Source: Macrostomum hystrix
Lineage: Eukaryota > Platyhelminthes > Macrostomidae
DNA length: 64,000 nt
Reading direction: 5' to 3'
Assembly (NCBI GenBank): GCA_950097015.1
Contig: CATNEN010000027.1
Span: 748,501 to 812,500 of the forward strand
Shown: piece by piece, positions 23,901 to 33,192 of the stretch
Numbering within the stretch: position 1 is the stretch's first letter
How the letters are laid out: every line of letters starts with the position of its first letter
Notes under the pieces: model-generated
Told to the model about the DNA's origin: nothing
Database searches by the model: none
Seen by the model: only the letters and a program-made list of their open reading frames with translations
Program-made: the position numbers and the translations under genes

Positions 23901-26544
23901 TCTCATCGATGGGTACAGATTCTCATCGATGGTACACATTCTCATCGATGGGTACAGATTCTCATCGATGGTACACATTCTCATCGATGGTACACATTCT
24001 CATCGATGGGTACACATTCTCATCGATGGTACACATTCTCATCGATAGTACACATTCTCATCGATGGGTACAGATTCTCATCGATGGTACACATTCTCAT
24101 CGATGGGTACAGATTCTCATCGATGGTACACATTCTCATCGATGGGTACAGATTCTCATCGATGGTACACATTCTCATCGATGGGTACAGATTCTCATCG
24201 ATGGGTACAGATTCTCATCGATGGTACACATTCTCATCGATGGGTACAGATTCTCATCGATGGTACACATTCTCATCGATGGTACACATTCTCATCGATG
24301 GGTACACATTCTCATCGATGGTACACATTCTCATCGATAGTACACATTCTCATCGATGGTACACATTCTCATCGATGGGTACAGATTCTCATCGATGGTA
24401 CACATTCTCATCGATAGTACACATTCTCATCGATGGGTACACATTCTCATCGATGGGTACAGATTCTCATCGATGGGTACAGATTCTCATCGATGGGTAC
24501 ACATTCTCATCGATAGTACACATTCTCATCGATGGGTACACATTCTCATCGATGGGTACAGATTCTCATCGATGGGTACAGATTCTCATCGATGGGTACA
24601 CATTCTCATCGATTTGTCATCGATGGGTACACATTCTCATCGATTTGTCATCGATCGCTTTATATTCGCAATGCTTCCTGTGTAAAAATATCTCAAAAAA
24701 GTTTCTTTACGAAACGAACAACAGTCAGTTTTTTTAAATTCCCCATTGCACTCGGATGCACTTTCATCAGTCTGCAGTCGTTACACTGAAATCCTTCACT
24801 TGAAACCTTGTTCTTAAGTGCAATTAGTGACATAGACGCTGACCCAACAACCTCCCCCACCGCTTTGGGAAGGCCTCCCGCAGGGATTCGAACCGCCACT
24901 TCACCCTGCAGCCAGACCCACACCCTAGGCTGAAGCAGAGTTGCTGTCCTCATCGAGTTTCTATTCCTTGAGCTTCCACTTCTCTCCAGCTCCTCTAGAA
25001 AATTCTTTTTTTATAGAAAACTTTTTTTCTGCTGCTCAAAAGTTGCCAGACAGAAATTGAGACGAGAAACGGGATCCGTTTGGTAGGACCTGGCAAGGGA
25101 TTTTTTTAGCATGTAATAAAATAGTAGTGGATATTTCGTATTTTTTTATGAAGGGCCGAATTCTCCAAACACTTCAACTGAATTCGAATGAACATTGAAT
25201 TTTAAAGCAATTTTGCCCTTAGTCTCTGAATTATTCACCCCACTTCCAAAAATACCGCTGCGTTTTCTTATTATCAAATTTATTCAAAATATTACGCTAC
25301 GGCCTCAAATTATCACCCCACAGCTTCATTAAAATACCCCAGAAAGTTTCCCAATTATCCCCTAAAGTTTCCCAATTATCCAATAAAGTTTCCCAATTAT
25401 CCCAAAGGGTTTCCCAATTATCCCATAAAGTTTCCCAATTATCCCATAAAGTTTCCCACTTATCCCATAAAGGGAGACTTAATTATCCCTACAGTTTCGG
25501 GGCATTTAAAAAAATTGCAACCGTTAAAAATTATCGAAAATTATTTTAAAATCCCTTCAGCTGTGCTCATATTCCCCAGTTACAAAGTTATCCCATAAGT
25601 TGCTGAGCGATCTCCAACTCACCAAACGAGTGATGCGACCAGGAAGCGGTGGACAGGCACACCAGCAGGCAGGGCACGGCAAGGCCGGACATCACGGCGG
25701 CCGCCGTGCGGCTTCGAACGAATGTCGGATGCTCCCAGTAGGCCCGAAGCCGGTTCCACTGGCTGCGGCTCAGCTCCTGAGCCAGGCTGCCAGCGAAGCT
25801 CACCTTCGACCTGCGACCGCCGACCACGCCGACGCCGCCGCTTAAGCCGACGCTTGGGGCGCCGGCGGCCCGGCTTCGTCGCTGCTGATGCTGCTGGCGC
25901 AGGTGCAGCCGCTGACGCTCCGGCGCTAGAAGGCCCGCGCATTCTTGGCGCGCCTTCAGGATCGGTGTCGACAAGCGCGCTTCCGCCTGCTCTGCGGCCT
26001 CCTCTTCTACGGCCACCGCCGCCTCCTCTTCGGCTGCGGCATCCGCCACCGCCGCCGCTGCTGCCGCCGCCGCAGCCGCCGCCGCGTCAGCTGTTGAAGA
26101 GCACGAATCGTCGCGGGATGAATCCGGCTTCAGCCGCACCTGCCGCACCCGACGCTGCTGCAGGGAGACTCGTCTGTCACGTGACCACCGCGACCAGGCT
26201 GACGAACTGCTTGCGGCGGCCGCTTCAGCTGGCGACCTCAGCTGCAGAGTCGACGGCCGGCCGCTGGGAGACAACGGCGGCTGCTGCAGCGGCTGGGCCT
26301 CCTCGACGGAGGCTCCGCGTATCGGCGAAGTTGACGGCGAGATTTCTAGGCTACTGCCCAGGCCTGTGTCGCCACTGCTCTGCTGCCACGGTTGAGCCGC
26401 AGTGGAAACAGCCGACGACGCATCCGCTGTGGTACCGTGGACACCGACGTCACCGTAGCCGCTGCGCGCTCTGAATCGGCACTGCCGGGTTCGGGCCACT
26501 GACGCCTGGGGCACGCCTAGCAGGCCGGCCGATTCTTCAGCCAT
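14682..26544 (-). CDS. Claudin-superfamily tetraspan protein, long form (CACNG/TARP-like)
   Basis: Four-pass plasma-membrane protein. Exons, 5' to 3' on the minus strand: 25623-26544, 22907-23011, 15246-15395, 14682-14929. All internal junctions are phase 1, giving 474 residues. Residues 1 to about 265 are a low-complexity cytoplasmic N-terminus. Then come TM1 ending STASW, the claudin signature W-GLW-C-C in the first loop (GTWVRSGLWQTC, then NGTC), TM2 (ASIGLLIFAILFTALGTG), TM3 beginning HSAGEIFFVAA, and TM4 after YGYGYAMGW. The SAG at the start of TM3 and the YGW-like start of TM4 recall calcium-channel gamma/TARP subunits. Other PMP22/claudin relatives remain possible. The start is the first ATG after an in-frame stop. 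Large introns are filled with arrays. A second 5' exon (18786-19143) makes a short form. Confidence 0.82.
15246..15395 (-). CDS. Tetraspan exon, TM2 to TM3
   Basis: 150 bp between CCTACCCAG and GTGAGT. Encodes WQKASIGLLIFAILFTALG, then LCVNYLPKKMYYFHSAGEIF. Its two leading bases AC complete an Asp codon with the final G of either upstream exon, so it can join both 5' alternatives in frame. Confidence 0.87.
15505..17398. repeat. 42/44-bp intronic minisatellite
   Basis: About 43 units beginning CTTATGGCTGAGGATTTAG, in two length forms: 42 bp (TTTTTCTCCCATTG) and 44 bp (TTTTTAGTTCCCATTG). Runs of the 42-bp form keep a frame open (MAEDLVRVFLPL repeats), which is an artefact. It lies in the large tetraspan intron. 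Confidence 0.93.
17399..17738. other. Unassigned intronic sequence
   Basis: Single-copy spacer within the tetraspan intron. It contains a short palindrome, CCTATGTACACATAGG. No exon, RNA or element recognised. Confidence 0.45.
17739..18082. repeat. 17-bp intronic minisatellite (GATTAGATACGAGAGTA)
   Basis: About 20 units of GATTAGATACGAGAGTA with variants (GAGGGGA, TATGAGAG, TATTAGAG). Inside the tetraspan intron. Confidence 0.92.
18083..18424. other. Unassigned intronic sequence
   Basis: About 340 bp of single-copy sequence. No supported feature. Confidence 0.4.
18425..18782. repeat. Polypyrimidine/polypurine tract next to alternative exon
   Basis: Irregular CTCTCTATCCC repeats, nearly pure pyrimidine on the plus strand and therefore purine-rich (GGGATAGAGAGAG) in the tetraspan transcript. 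It begins within a few bases of the donor of the alternative first exon at 18786. It could form triplex DNA or act as a purine-rich intronic splicing element; this is inference. Confidence 0.88.
18786..19143 (-). CDS. Alternative first exon of the tetraspan gene (short form)
   Basis: 358 bp from ATG 19141-19143 to a CAAG/GTAGAC donor. It encodes a short cytoplasmic segment (MQLKTLKSFVSFRVPDSVG...), a transmembrane helix (CLGVMLGCAALGLLTAAL) and a first extracellular loop with WASLWDAC and a later GC. This is the same architecture (TM1, W..LW..C..C) as exons 25623-26544 plus 22907-23011. The donor is phase 1, so it joins the 15246-15395 exon through an Asp codon just as the long form does. Joined to the two shared 3' exons it predicts 251 residues, a normal claudin-family size. 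An in-frame TAG lies 15 codons upstream of the ATG, which supports a first exon. Use by an alternative promoter is inferred. A separate tetraspan gene missing its 3' half is the alternative. Confidence 0.68.
19226..19452. repeat. 16-bp minisatellite (GTCAATCTATCACTCT)
   Basis: About 14 degenerate units of GTCAATCTATCACTCT, just upstream (minus-strand sense) of the alternative tetraspan first exon. Confidence 0.88.
19453..20012. other. Possible promoter region of alternative first exon
   Basis: About 560 bp of single-copy sequence upstream, in minus-strand sense, of the short-form first exon. A promoter would be expected here if that exon is transcribed independently. No TATA box or other element stands out, so this is positional inference only. 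Confidence 0.3.
20013..21207. repeat. (TTCTG)n pentanucleotide array 1
   Basis: About 1.2 kb of TTCTG repeats with scattered GCTCTG and GCCCTG variants, in the tetraspan intron. Long open frames on both strands (Cys-Ser-Val and Arg-Thr-Glu-Gln repeats) are artefacts of a 5-bp period without stops. Confidence 0.95.
21208..21609. other. Unassigned intronic sequence
   Basis: About 400 bp of AT-rich single-copy DNA between two arrays. Nothing recognised. Confidence 0.4.
21610..22855. repeat. 26-bp intronic minisatellite
   Basis: About 48 units of 26 bp with core TGAGGACCATTTAGAGTGTG followed by GTAGAC or GTAGAA. A 22-bp form lacks TTTA (ACCATAGAGTATGG). It ends about 50 bp from the 22907-23011 tetraspan exon. 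Confidence 0.93.
22907..23011 (-). CDS. Tetraspan exon, first extracellular loop (claudin signature)
   Basis: 105 bp between TTTCAAGCAG and GTGAGC. Two bases complete a Gly codon from the upstream exon. Encodes NGTWVRSGLWQTCYIVNGTC, then VGNFGSTNLHQDGK, with the GLW-x2-C-x6-C pattern and two NGT glycosylation sequons. The final G plus AC of the next exon gives Asp. Only this frame is open. Confidence 0.85.
23185..24660. repeat. ATCGAT-containing minisatellite (19/20-bp unit)
   Basis: About 1.5 kb. The first part has a roughly 31-bp unit (ATTCTCATCGATTTCTCATC...). From about 23510 the unit is 19-20 bp, ATTCTCATCGATGGGTACAC. Nearly every unit has a ClaI site (ATCGAT). It lies in the intron between the first two long-form tetraspan exons. 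Several frames are open through the array by chance. Confidence 0.93.
24661..25330. other. Unassigned intronic sequence with a Pol III B-box match
   Basis: About 670 bp of single-copy sequence. On the minus strand at 24884-24894 is a perfect B-box consensus, GGTTCGAATCC, in a GC-rich context. A weak A-box-like CAGCCTAGGGTG lies upstream. It may be the relic of a tRNA-derived element, but no tRNA cloverleaf could be built. Confidence 0.35.
25338..25480. repeat. ~20-bp minisatellite (TTTCCCAATTATCCCATAAAG)
   Basis: Seven or so degenerate units built on CCCATAAAGTTTCCCAATTA, within the first long-form tetraspan intron, about 140 bp from the exon donor. Confidence 0.85.
25623..26544 (-). CDS. 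Tetraspan long-form first exon, N-terminal extension and TM1
   Basis: 922 bp from ATG 26544 to a GTGAGT donor. The N-terminus of about 265 residues is rich in Ala, Ser, Arg, Gln and Glu. It includes an Ala run followed by an acidic Ala-Glu stretch (AAEEEAAVAVEEEAAEQAEA), a Gln/Arg-rich segment (RLHLRQQHQQRRSRAAG) and several R-x-x-S sites. TM1 is VMSGLAVPCLLVCLSTASW. An in-frame TGA upstream near 26605 and no earlier in-frame ATG support the start, although two upstream ATGs in other frames precede it. GC-rich sequence also leaves the opposite strand open; that is a shadow. Confidence 0.78.
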
Positions 26545-26555
26545 CGGATCTTCAT
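26517..26555 (-). promoter_or_regulatory. Upstream ORF overlapping the tetraspan start
   Basis: An ATG in a good context (CACCATGA), 11 bases before the long-form ATG, opens a 12-codon frame that ends at TAG 26517-26519, inside the main coding sequence and out of frame with it. A minimal ATG-AAC-TAA lies further upstream. If both are in the mRNA, translation of the long form would need leaky scanning. Transcript structure is unknown. Confidence 0.5.
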
Positions 26556-26634
26556 GGTGACGAAAAATTTTGAGACAAATTAGTTCATTGTGAGTAAACC
26601 CTCACACTGAGAGTTGGACTCAGAGACATTTGCA

Positions 26635-26905
26635 GTGAGGGAGTGACTGAGTGACTGAGTGACAGAGTGACAGATTGAGGGAGTGACTGAGCGAGTAAGA
26701 GAGAGACGGAGTGACAGAGAGACGGAGAGGCTGAGTGACAGTGAGGGAGTGACGGAGTGACAGAGAGAGAGTGACGGAGTGAGAGTGAGGGAGTGACGGA
26801 GTGACAGAGAGAGAGTGACGGAGTGAGAGTGAGGGAGTGACGGAGTGACAGAGAGAGAGTGACGGAGTGACAGTGAGGGAGTGACGCAGTGACAGAGTGA
26901 CGGAA
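26635..26905. repeat. GAGTGACGGAGTGACAGA-type repeat
   Basis: About 270 bp of degenerate repeats of GAGTGACGGAGTGACAGAGA. Near-identical blocks of about 60 bp repeat head to tail (compare 26730-26790 with 26790-26850). Confidence 0.88.
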
Positions 26906-26925
26906 TTCTTTAGACTAGGGAATAC

Positions 26926-27027
26926 TGCTTGGACCGCACAAGTGTGATTGGGGTCATCATGCAATGCATCTGCTGCCTGGTAGAATGGTCCACTAGCTAT
27001 TCTCATCTTCTTGTCACAAGCATATTC
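26926..27027 (-). CDS. Candidate orphan exon F, unknown family
   Basis: On the minus strand, after TTTCCACTCCAG, a frame reads EYACDKKMRIASGPFYQAAD and continues ALHDDPNHTCAVQA to a weak GTATTC donor (102 bp, phase 0 at both ends). Composition and codon use look protein-like and the acceptor is strong. It can follow the orphan exon at 34612-34700 in phase. I do not recognise the family. It could be chance. Confidence 0.3.
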
Positions 27028-27221
27028 CTGGAGTGGAAATCTGTCTGGGTGTGTCACGGTGAATGCTCAACAGCGATCAATATTCTGTTAAAGAAATAAA
27101 GATAAAATTCTCGCTTTTTTTACAAAGCTCTCTAACGATTCAAGAGTTACAGGCCGATTTAACCAGGGATAAATGACACAATAGACGTGCTTTTCTTCTT
27201 TGCGATCGAAGCAGGAATATG

Positions 27222-27260
27222 GAGATAGACAGATAGATATATAGATAGATAGATAGATAT

Positions 27261-27316
<56 letters not shown>

Positions 27317-27332
27317 ATAGATAAATAGATCT
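27222..27332. repeat. (GATA)n microsatellite
   Basis: About 110 bp of GATA/TAGA tetranucleotides with a few interruptions (ATATAGATA, AAATAGA). Confidence 0.95.
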
Positions 27333-27605
27333 GTAGTGGGACGTCAGGCCACAGGCTTCTCTTGATCACTCAGAGACAGGGAGATGAAGGAGTGGCTCGA
27401 GGCTCCAGATTAAAAAGTGACGGGAAAGAACGGCGGAACCCAGCAGCATAAATCATTTCAGCGGACAGCACAGATCCCAGCTTTTGCTTGGAAATCCTCA
27501 GCACTTATCTGGGATCTGAGATTCGTTTCTAGCCGAGCCACATTTTAGGAGAACCATTAGTTGCACGAATGAGTTCTCATCTCAGCGGTTGGAGATGCGA
27601 GAACT

Positions 27606-28804
27606 CCGTTCTGTTCTGTTCTGTTCTGTTCTGTTCTGTTCTGTTCTGTTCTGTTCTGTTCTGTTCTGTTCTGTTCTGTTCTGTTCTGTTCTGTTCTGTT
27701 CTGTTCTGTTCTGCTCTGTTCTGTTCTGCTCTGTTCTGCTCTGTTCTGTTCTGCTCTGCTCTTCTGTTCTGTTCTGTTCTGTTCTGTTCTGCTCTGTTCT
27801 GTTCTGCTCTGCTCTGTTCTGTTCTGTTCTGCTCTGTTCTGTTCTGTTCTGTTCTGTCCTGTTCTGTTCTGCTCTGTTCTGTTCTGTTCTGCTCTGTTCT
27901 GTTCTGTTCTGCTCTGTTCTGTTCTGTTCTGTCCTGTTCTGTTCTGCTCTGCTCTGTTCTGTTCTGTTCTGTTCTGTTCTGTTCTGTTCTGTTCTGTTCT
28001 GTTCTGTTCTGTTCTGTTCTGTTCTGTTCTGTTCTGTTCTGTTCTGTTCTGTTCTGTTCTGTTCTGTTCTGTTCTGTTCTGTTCTGTTCTGTTCTGCTCT
28101 GCTCTGTTCTGTTCTGTTCTGTTCTGTTCTGTTCTGTTCTGCTCTGTTCTGTTCTGCTCTGTTCTGCTCTGTTCTGTTCTGCTCTGCTCTTCTGTTCTGT
28201 TCTGTTCTGTTCTGTTCTGCTCTGTTCTGTTCTGCTCTGCTCTGTTCTGTTCTGTTCTGCTCTGTTCTGTTCTGTTCTGTTCTGTCCTGTTCTGTTCTGC
28301 TCTGTTCTGTTCTGTTCTGCTCTGTTCTGTTCTGTTCTGCTCTGTTCTGTTCTGTTCTGTCCTGTTCTGTTCTGCTCTGCTCTGTTCTGTTCTGTTCTGT
28401 TCTGTTCTGTTCTGTTCTGTTCTGCTCTGTTCTGTTCTGTTCTGTTCTGCTCTGTTCTGTTCTGTTCTGTTCTGTTCTGTTCTGTTCTGTCCTGTTCTGT
28501 TCTGCTCTGTTCTGTTCTGCTCTGCTCTGTTCTGCTCTGCTCTGTTCTGTTCTGTTCTGTTCTGCTCTGTTCTGTTCTGTTCTGTTCTGTTCTGTTCTGT
28601 CCTGTTCTGTTCTGCTCTGTTCTGCTCTGTTCTGTTCTGTTCTGTTCTGTTCTGTTCTGTTCTGTTCTGTTCTGTTCTGTCCTGTTCTGTTCTGCTCTGT
28701 TCTGTTCTGTTCTGTTCTGTTCTGTTCTGCTCTGTTCTGTTCTGTTCTGTTCTGTTCTGTTCTGTTCTGTTCTGTTCTGTTCTGTTCTGTTCTGTTCTTT
28801 TCTG
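27606..28804. repeat. (TTCTG)n pentanucleotide array 2
   Basis: A second array of TTCTG, about 1.2 kb, same orientation and nearly the same length as the array at 20013. The phase-breaking motif GCTCTTCTG occurs at about 27758 and again at about 28186, about 428 bp apart with matching context, showing an internal block duplication. The open frames are artefacts. Confidence 0.95.
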
Positions 28805-29547
28805 TCACCTCGGTTTCATGAAAAATAATTACATTTACTAATTATCTGCCCTTGTCCATTTTGCAATGAATATTTTATGAAATCAATAGTTAAAAATATT
28901 AGTGAGAGATTCTTCAATTTTGAAATTTCGGTGCATTCCAAGCTCCAAAAGAGAGGCTATTTTTAGAAGCCCATATTGATGCAGCTCCTCCGTTTCCCCA
29001 GCCTCCAGCTGTCGTGTCTCATGCCATCATCCTTAGAGTGTGATGTGACACAGCCGCGCCGAGAAATGCAGATTGAAAACCTCCATGGTGCGTGGCAGCG
29101 TGACGTGAGGCAATTTTCTGTTTTTTCTGTTTATTTTCTTAAATGACGCCACTCCAGGCTCCCCTTCTCTCTTCCCTGTTCCTGACAGAACAGCTAGCAG
29201 CAGAACACTTTTGTCTCTTAAGAATGCTGCCTGAATTTTGAGAGCTCAGCCGCCTTCTGTGCCTAGAATTGCAACATTCCACCGTCATTCACCGTCTTAT
29301 CGACCTGTCCCATTCAGTTCACTGCCAGCCCGCCTTTGCGAAACAGCCCGCAAGTTTCCGATGACAGCCTCAACCAACTTGATGAATGGACGGGCGCTAC
29401 TGGCTTAAACTCCATATTGCTCTCACCATAGCAGAACAGCGCCACTTTCGCTGCTTGAACTCAAACTGTCTGCTCAACTTTATTCCACCTTCTCTGTACT
29501 GTGCGTGCGCTCTCTCAATATATTCAGCTGTTTCTCCTTTCATTTAT
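28805..29547. other. Unassigned intergenic sequence
   Basis: About 740 bp between arrays. It contains splice-like signals but no convincing exon (see the rejected list). No RNA gene or element recognised. Confidence 0.4.
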
Positions 29548-32500
29548 CAGTCTCCCTCAGTCTCCTCAGTCTCCCTCAGTCTCCCTCAGTCTCTCTCAGT
29601 CTCCCTCACTCTCAGTCTCTCTCAGTCTCTCTCATGCGTCCCTCAGTCTCCCTCAGTCTCCCTCAGTCTCTCAGTCTCCCTCAGTCTCCCTCAGTCTCTC
29701 TCAGTCTCTCTCAGTCTCCCTCAGTCTCTCTCAGTCTCCCTCAGTCTCCCTCAGTCTCTCTCAGTCTCTCTCAGTCTCCCTCAGTCTCCCTCAGTCTCCC
29801 TCAGTCTCTCTCAGTCTCCCTCACTCTCAGTCTCCCTCACTCTCAGTCTCCCTCACTCTCAGTCTCCCTCACTCTCAGTCTCTCTTAATCTCTCTCAGTT
29901 TCTCTCAGTCTCCCCCAGTCTCTCTCAGTCTCTCTCAGTTTCTCTCAGTCTCCCTCAGTCTCTCTTAATCTCTCTCAGTCTCTCTCAGTCTCTCTCAGTC
30001 TCCCTCAGTCTCCCTCAGTCTCTCTCAGTCTCCCCCAGTCTCTCTCAGTCTCCCTCAGTCTCTCTTAATCTCTCTCAGTCTCTCTCAGTTTCTCTCAGTC
30101 TCCCTTAATCTCTCTCAGTCTCTCTCAGTCTCTCTCAGTTTCTCTCAGTCTCCCCCAGTCTCTCTCAGTCTCTCTCAGTTTCTCTCAGTCTCCCTCAGTC
30201 TCTCTTAATCTCTCTCAGTCTCTCAGTCTCTCTCAGTCTCTCTCAGTCTCTCTCAGTCTCCCTCAGTCTCCCTCAGTCTCCCTCAGTCTCCCTCAGTCTC
30301 CCTCAGTCTCTCTTAATCTCTCTCAGTCTCTCTCAGTTTCTCTCAGTCTCTCTCAGTCTCTCTTAATCTCTCTCAGTTTCTCTCAGTCTCTCTCAGTCTC
30401 TCTCAGTCTCTCTCAGTCTCTCTCAGTCTCCCCCAGTCTCTCTCAGTCTCTCTCAGTCTCTCTTAATCTCTCTCAGTCTCTCTCAGTCTCTCCCAGTCTC
30501 CCTCAGTCTCCCTCAGTCTCTCTCAGTCTCTCTCAGTCTCTCTCAGTCTCTCTCAGTCTCTCTCAGTCTCCCCCAGTCTCTCTCAGTCTCCCTCAGTCTC
30601 TCTTAATCTCTCTCAGTCTCTCTCAGTTTCTCTCAGTCTCCCTTAATCTCTCTCAGTCTCTCTCAGTCTCTCTCAGTTTCTCTCAGTCTCCCCCAGTCTC
30701 CCTCAGTCTCTCTCAGTCTCTCTCAGTCTCTCTCAGTCTCTCAGTCTCTCTCAGTCTCTCTCAGTCTCTCTCAGTCTCCCTCAGTCTCCCTCAGTCTCTC
30801 TCAGTCTCTCTCAGTCTCTCTCAGTCTCTCTCAGTCTCCCTCAGTCTCTCTCAGTCTCTCTCAGTCTCTCCCTCAGTCTCTCTCAGTCTCCCCCAGTCTC
30901 TTAGTCTCTCTCAGTCTCTCTCAGTTTCTCTCAGTCTCCCTCAGTCTCTCTCAGTCTCCCTCAGTCTCCCTCAATCTCTCTCAGTCTCCCTCAAACTCTC
31001 TCAGTCTCTCTCAGTCTCTCTCAGTCTCCCTCAGTCTCTCTCAGTCTCCCTCAGTCTCTCTCAGTCTCTCTCAGTCTCCCCCAGTCTCTTAGTCTCTCTT
31101 GATCTCTCTCAGTCTCTCTCAGTCTCTCTCAGTCTCCCTCAGTCTCCCTCAGTCTCCCTCAGTCTCTCTCAGTCTCCCTCACTCTCAGTCTCCCTCACTC
31201 TCAGTCTCCCTCACTCTCAGTCTCCCTCACTCTCAGTCTCTCTTAATCTCTCTCAGTTTCTCTCAGTCTCCCCCAGTCTCTCTCAGTCTCTCTCAGTTTC
31301 TCTCAGTCTCCCTCAGTCTCTCTTAATCTCTCTCAGTCTCTCTCAGTCTCTCTCAGTCTCCCTCAGTCTCCCTCAGTCTCTCTCAGTCTCCCCCAGTCTC
31401 TCTCAGTCTCCCTCAGTCTCTCTTAATCTCTCTCAGTCTCTCTCAGTTTCTCTCAGTCTCCCTTAATCTCTCTCAGTCTCTCTCAGTCTCTCTCAGTTTC
31501 TCTCAGTCTCCCCCAGTCTCTCTCAGTCTCTCTCAGTTTCTCTCAGTCTCCCTCAGTCTCTCTTAATCTCTCTCAGTCTCTCAGTCTCTCTCAGTCTCTC
31601 TCAGTCTCTCTCAGTCTCCCTCAGTCTCCCTCAGTCTCCCTCAGTCTCCCTCAGTCTCCCTCAGTCTCTCTTAATCTCTCTCAGTCTCTCTCAGTTTCTC
31701 TCAGTCTCTCTCAGTCTCTCTTAATCTCTCTCAGTTTCTCTCAGTCTCTCTCAGTCTCTCTCAGTCTCTCTCAGTCTCTCTCAGTCTCCCCAAGTCTCTC
31801 TCAGTCTCTCTCAGTCTCTCTTAATCTCTCTCAGTCTCTCTCAGTCTCTCCCAGTCTCCCTCAGTCTCCCTCAGTCTCTCTCAATCTCTATCAGTCTCTC
31901 TCAGTCTCTCTCAGTCTCTCTCAGTCTCCCCCAGTCTCTCTCAGTCTCCCTCAGTCTCTCTTAATCTCTCTCAGTCTCTCTCAGTTTCTCTCAGTCTCCC
32001 TTAATCTCTCTCAGTCTCTCTCAGTCTCTCTCAGTTTCTCTCAGTCTCCCCCAGTCTCCCTCAGTCTCTCTCAGTCTCTCTCAGTCTCTCTCAGTCTCTC
32101 AGTCTCTCTCAGTCTCTCTCAGTCTCTCTCAGTCTCCCTCAGTCTCCCTCAGTCTCTCTCAGTCTCTCTCAGTCTCTCTCAGTCTCTCTCAGTCTCCCTC
32201 AGTCTCTCTCAGTCTCTCTCAGTCTCTCCCTCAGTCTCTCTCAGTCTCCCCCAGTCTCTTAGTCTCTCTCAGTCTCTCTCAGTTTCTCTCAGTCTCCCTC
32301 AGTCTCTCTCAGTCTCCCTCAGTCTCCCTCAATCTCTCTCAGTCTCCCTCAAACTCTCTCAGTCTCTCTCAGTCTCTCTCAGTCTCCCTCAGTCTCTCTC
32401 AGTCTCCCTCAGTCTCTCTCAGTCTCTCTCAGTCTCCCCCAGTCTCTTAGTCTCTCTTGATCTCTCTCAGTCTCCCTCAGTCTCCCTCAGTCTCTCTCAG

Positions 32501-33142
32501 TCTCCCTCAATCTCCCTCAGTCTCCCTCAGTCTCCCTCAGTCTCCCTCAGTCTCCCTCAATCTCTCTCAGTCTCCCTCAATCTCTCTCAGTCTCCCTCAG
32601 TCTCTCTCAGTCTCCCTCAGTCTCTCTCAGTCTCTCTCAGTCTCCCTCAGTCTCTCTCAGTCTCTCTCAGTCTCTCTCAGTCTCCCTCAGTCTCTCTCAG
32701 TCTCTCTCAGTCTCTCTCAGTCTCTCAGTCTCCCTCAGTCTCCCTCAGTCTCCCTCAGTCTCTCTCAGTCTCTCTCAGTCTCTCTCAGTCTCTCTCAGTC
32801 TCCCTCAGTCTCTCTCAGTCTCCCTCAGTCTCCCTCAGTCTCTCTCAGTCTCTCTCAGTCTCTCTCAGTCTCTCTCAGTCTCCCTCAGTCTCCCTCAGTC
32901 TCTCTCAGTCTCTCTCAGTCTCTCTCAGTCTCTCTCAGTCTCTCTCAGTCTCTCTCAGTCTCCCTCAGTCTCTCTCAGTCTCTCTCAGTCTCTCTCAGTC
33001 TCCCTCAGTCTCTCTCAGTCTCCCTCAGTCTCCCTCAGTCTCTCTCAGTCTCTCTCAGTCTCTCTCAGTCTCTCAGTCTCCCTCAGTCTCCCTCAGTCTC
33101 CCTTAGTCTCTCTCAGTCTCTCTCTTTATCTCTCAATCTCTC
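29548..33142. repeat. 10-bp pyrimidine-rich array (GTCTCTCTCA), 3.6 kb
   Basis: About 360 units of GTCTCTCTCA and GTCTCCCTCA with landmark variants (TTAATCTC, CCCCAGTC, TTGATCTC). Landmarks repeat at a spacing of 1358 bp (for example TCAATCTCTC at 30971 and 32329, and TTGATCTCTC near 31100 and 32458), so a higher-order block of about 1.36 kb is tandemly duplicated. Open frames are artefacts. Confidence 0.95.
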
Positions 33143-33192
33143 GAAAACCCCGTGTGTCTCTCAGTTTTAACCTTGTTCTTCTACCCTGTCAG

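Noticed and set aside
24884-24894. tRNA gene on the minus strand (perfect B box GGTTCGAATCC)
   Set aside because: No matching A box at normal distance and no acceptor stem or anticodon arm could be folded. At most a relic.
25722-26474. Plus-strand 250-codon frame rich in Pro, Arg and Ala
   Set aside because: It is the antisense shadow of the GC-rich tetraspan first exon, which has splice and family support on the minus strand.
29002-29087. Candidate plus-strand exon (acceptor GTTTCCCCAG, donor GTGCGT)
   Set aside because: One frame is open for 28 codons, but it has no recognisable motif and its phase does not connect to the 33193 exon. Probably chance.
29386-33170. Ser-Leu-Pro-Gln repeat frames
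   Set aside because: Translations of the 10-bp GTCTCTCTCA array, with shifts at each variant unit.
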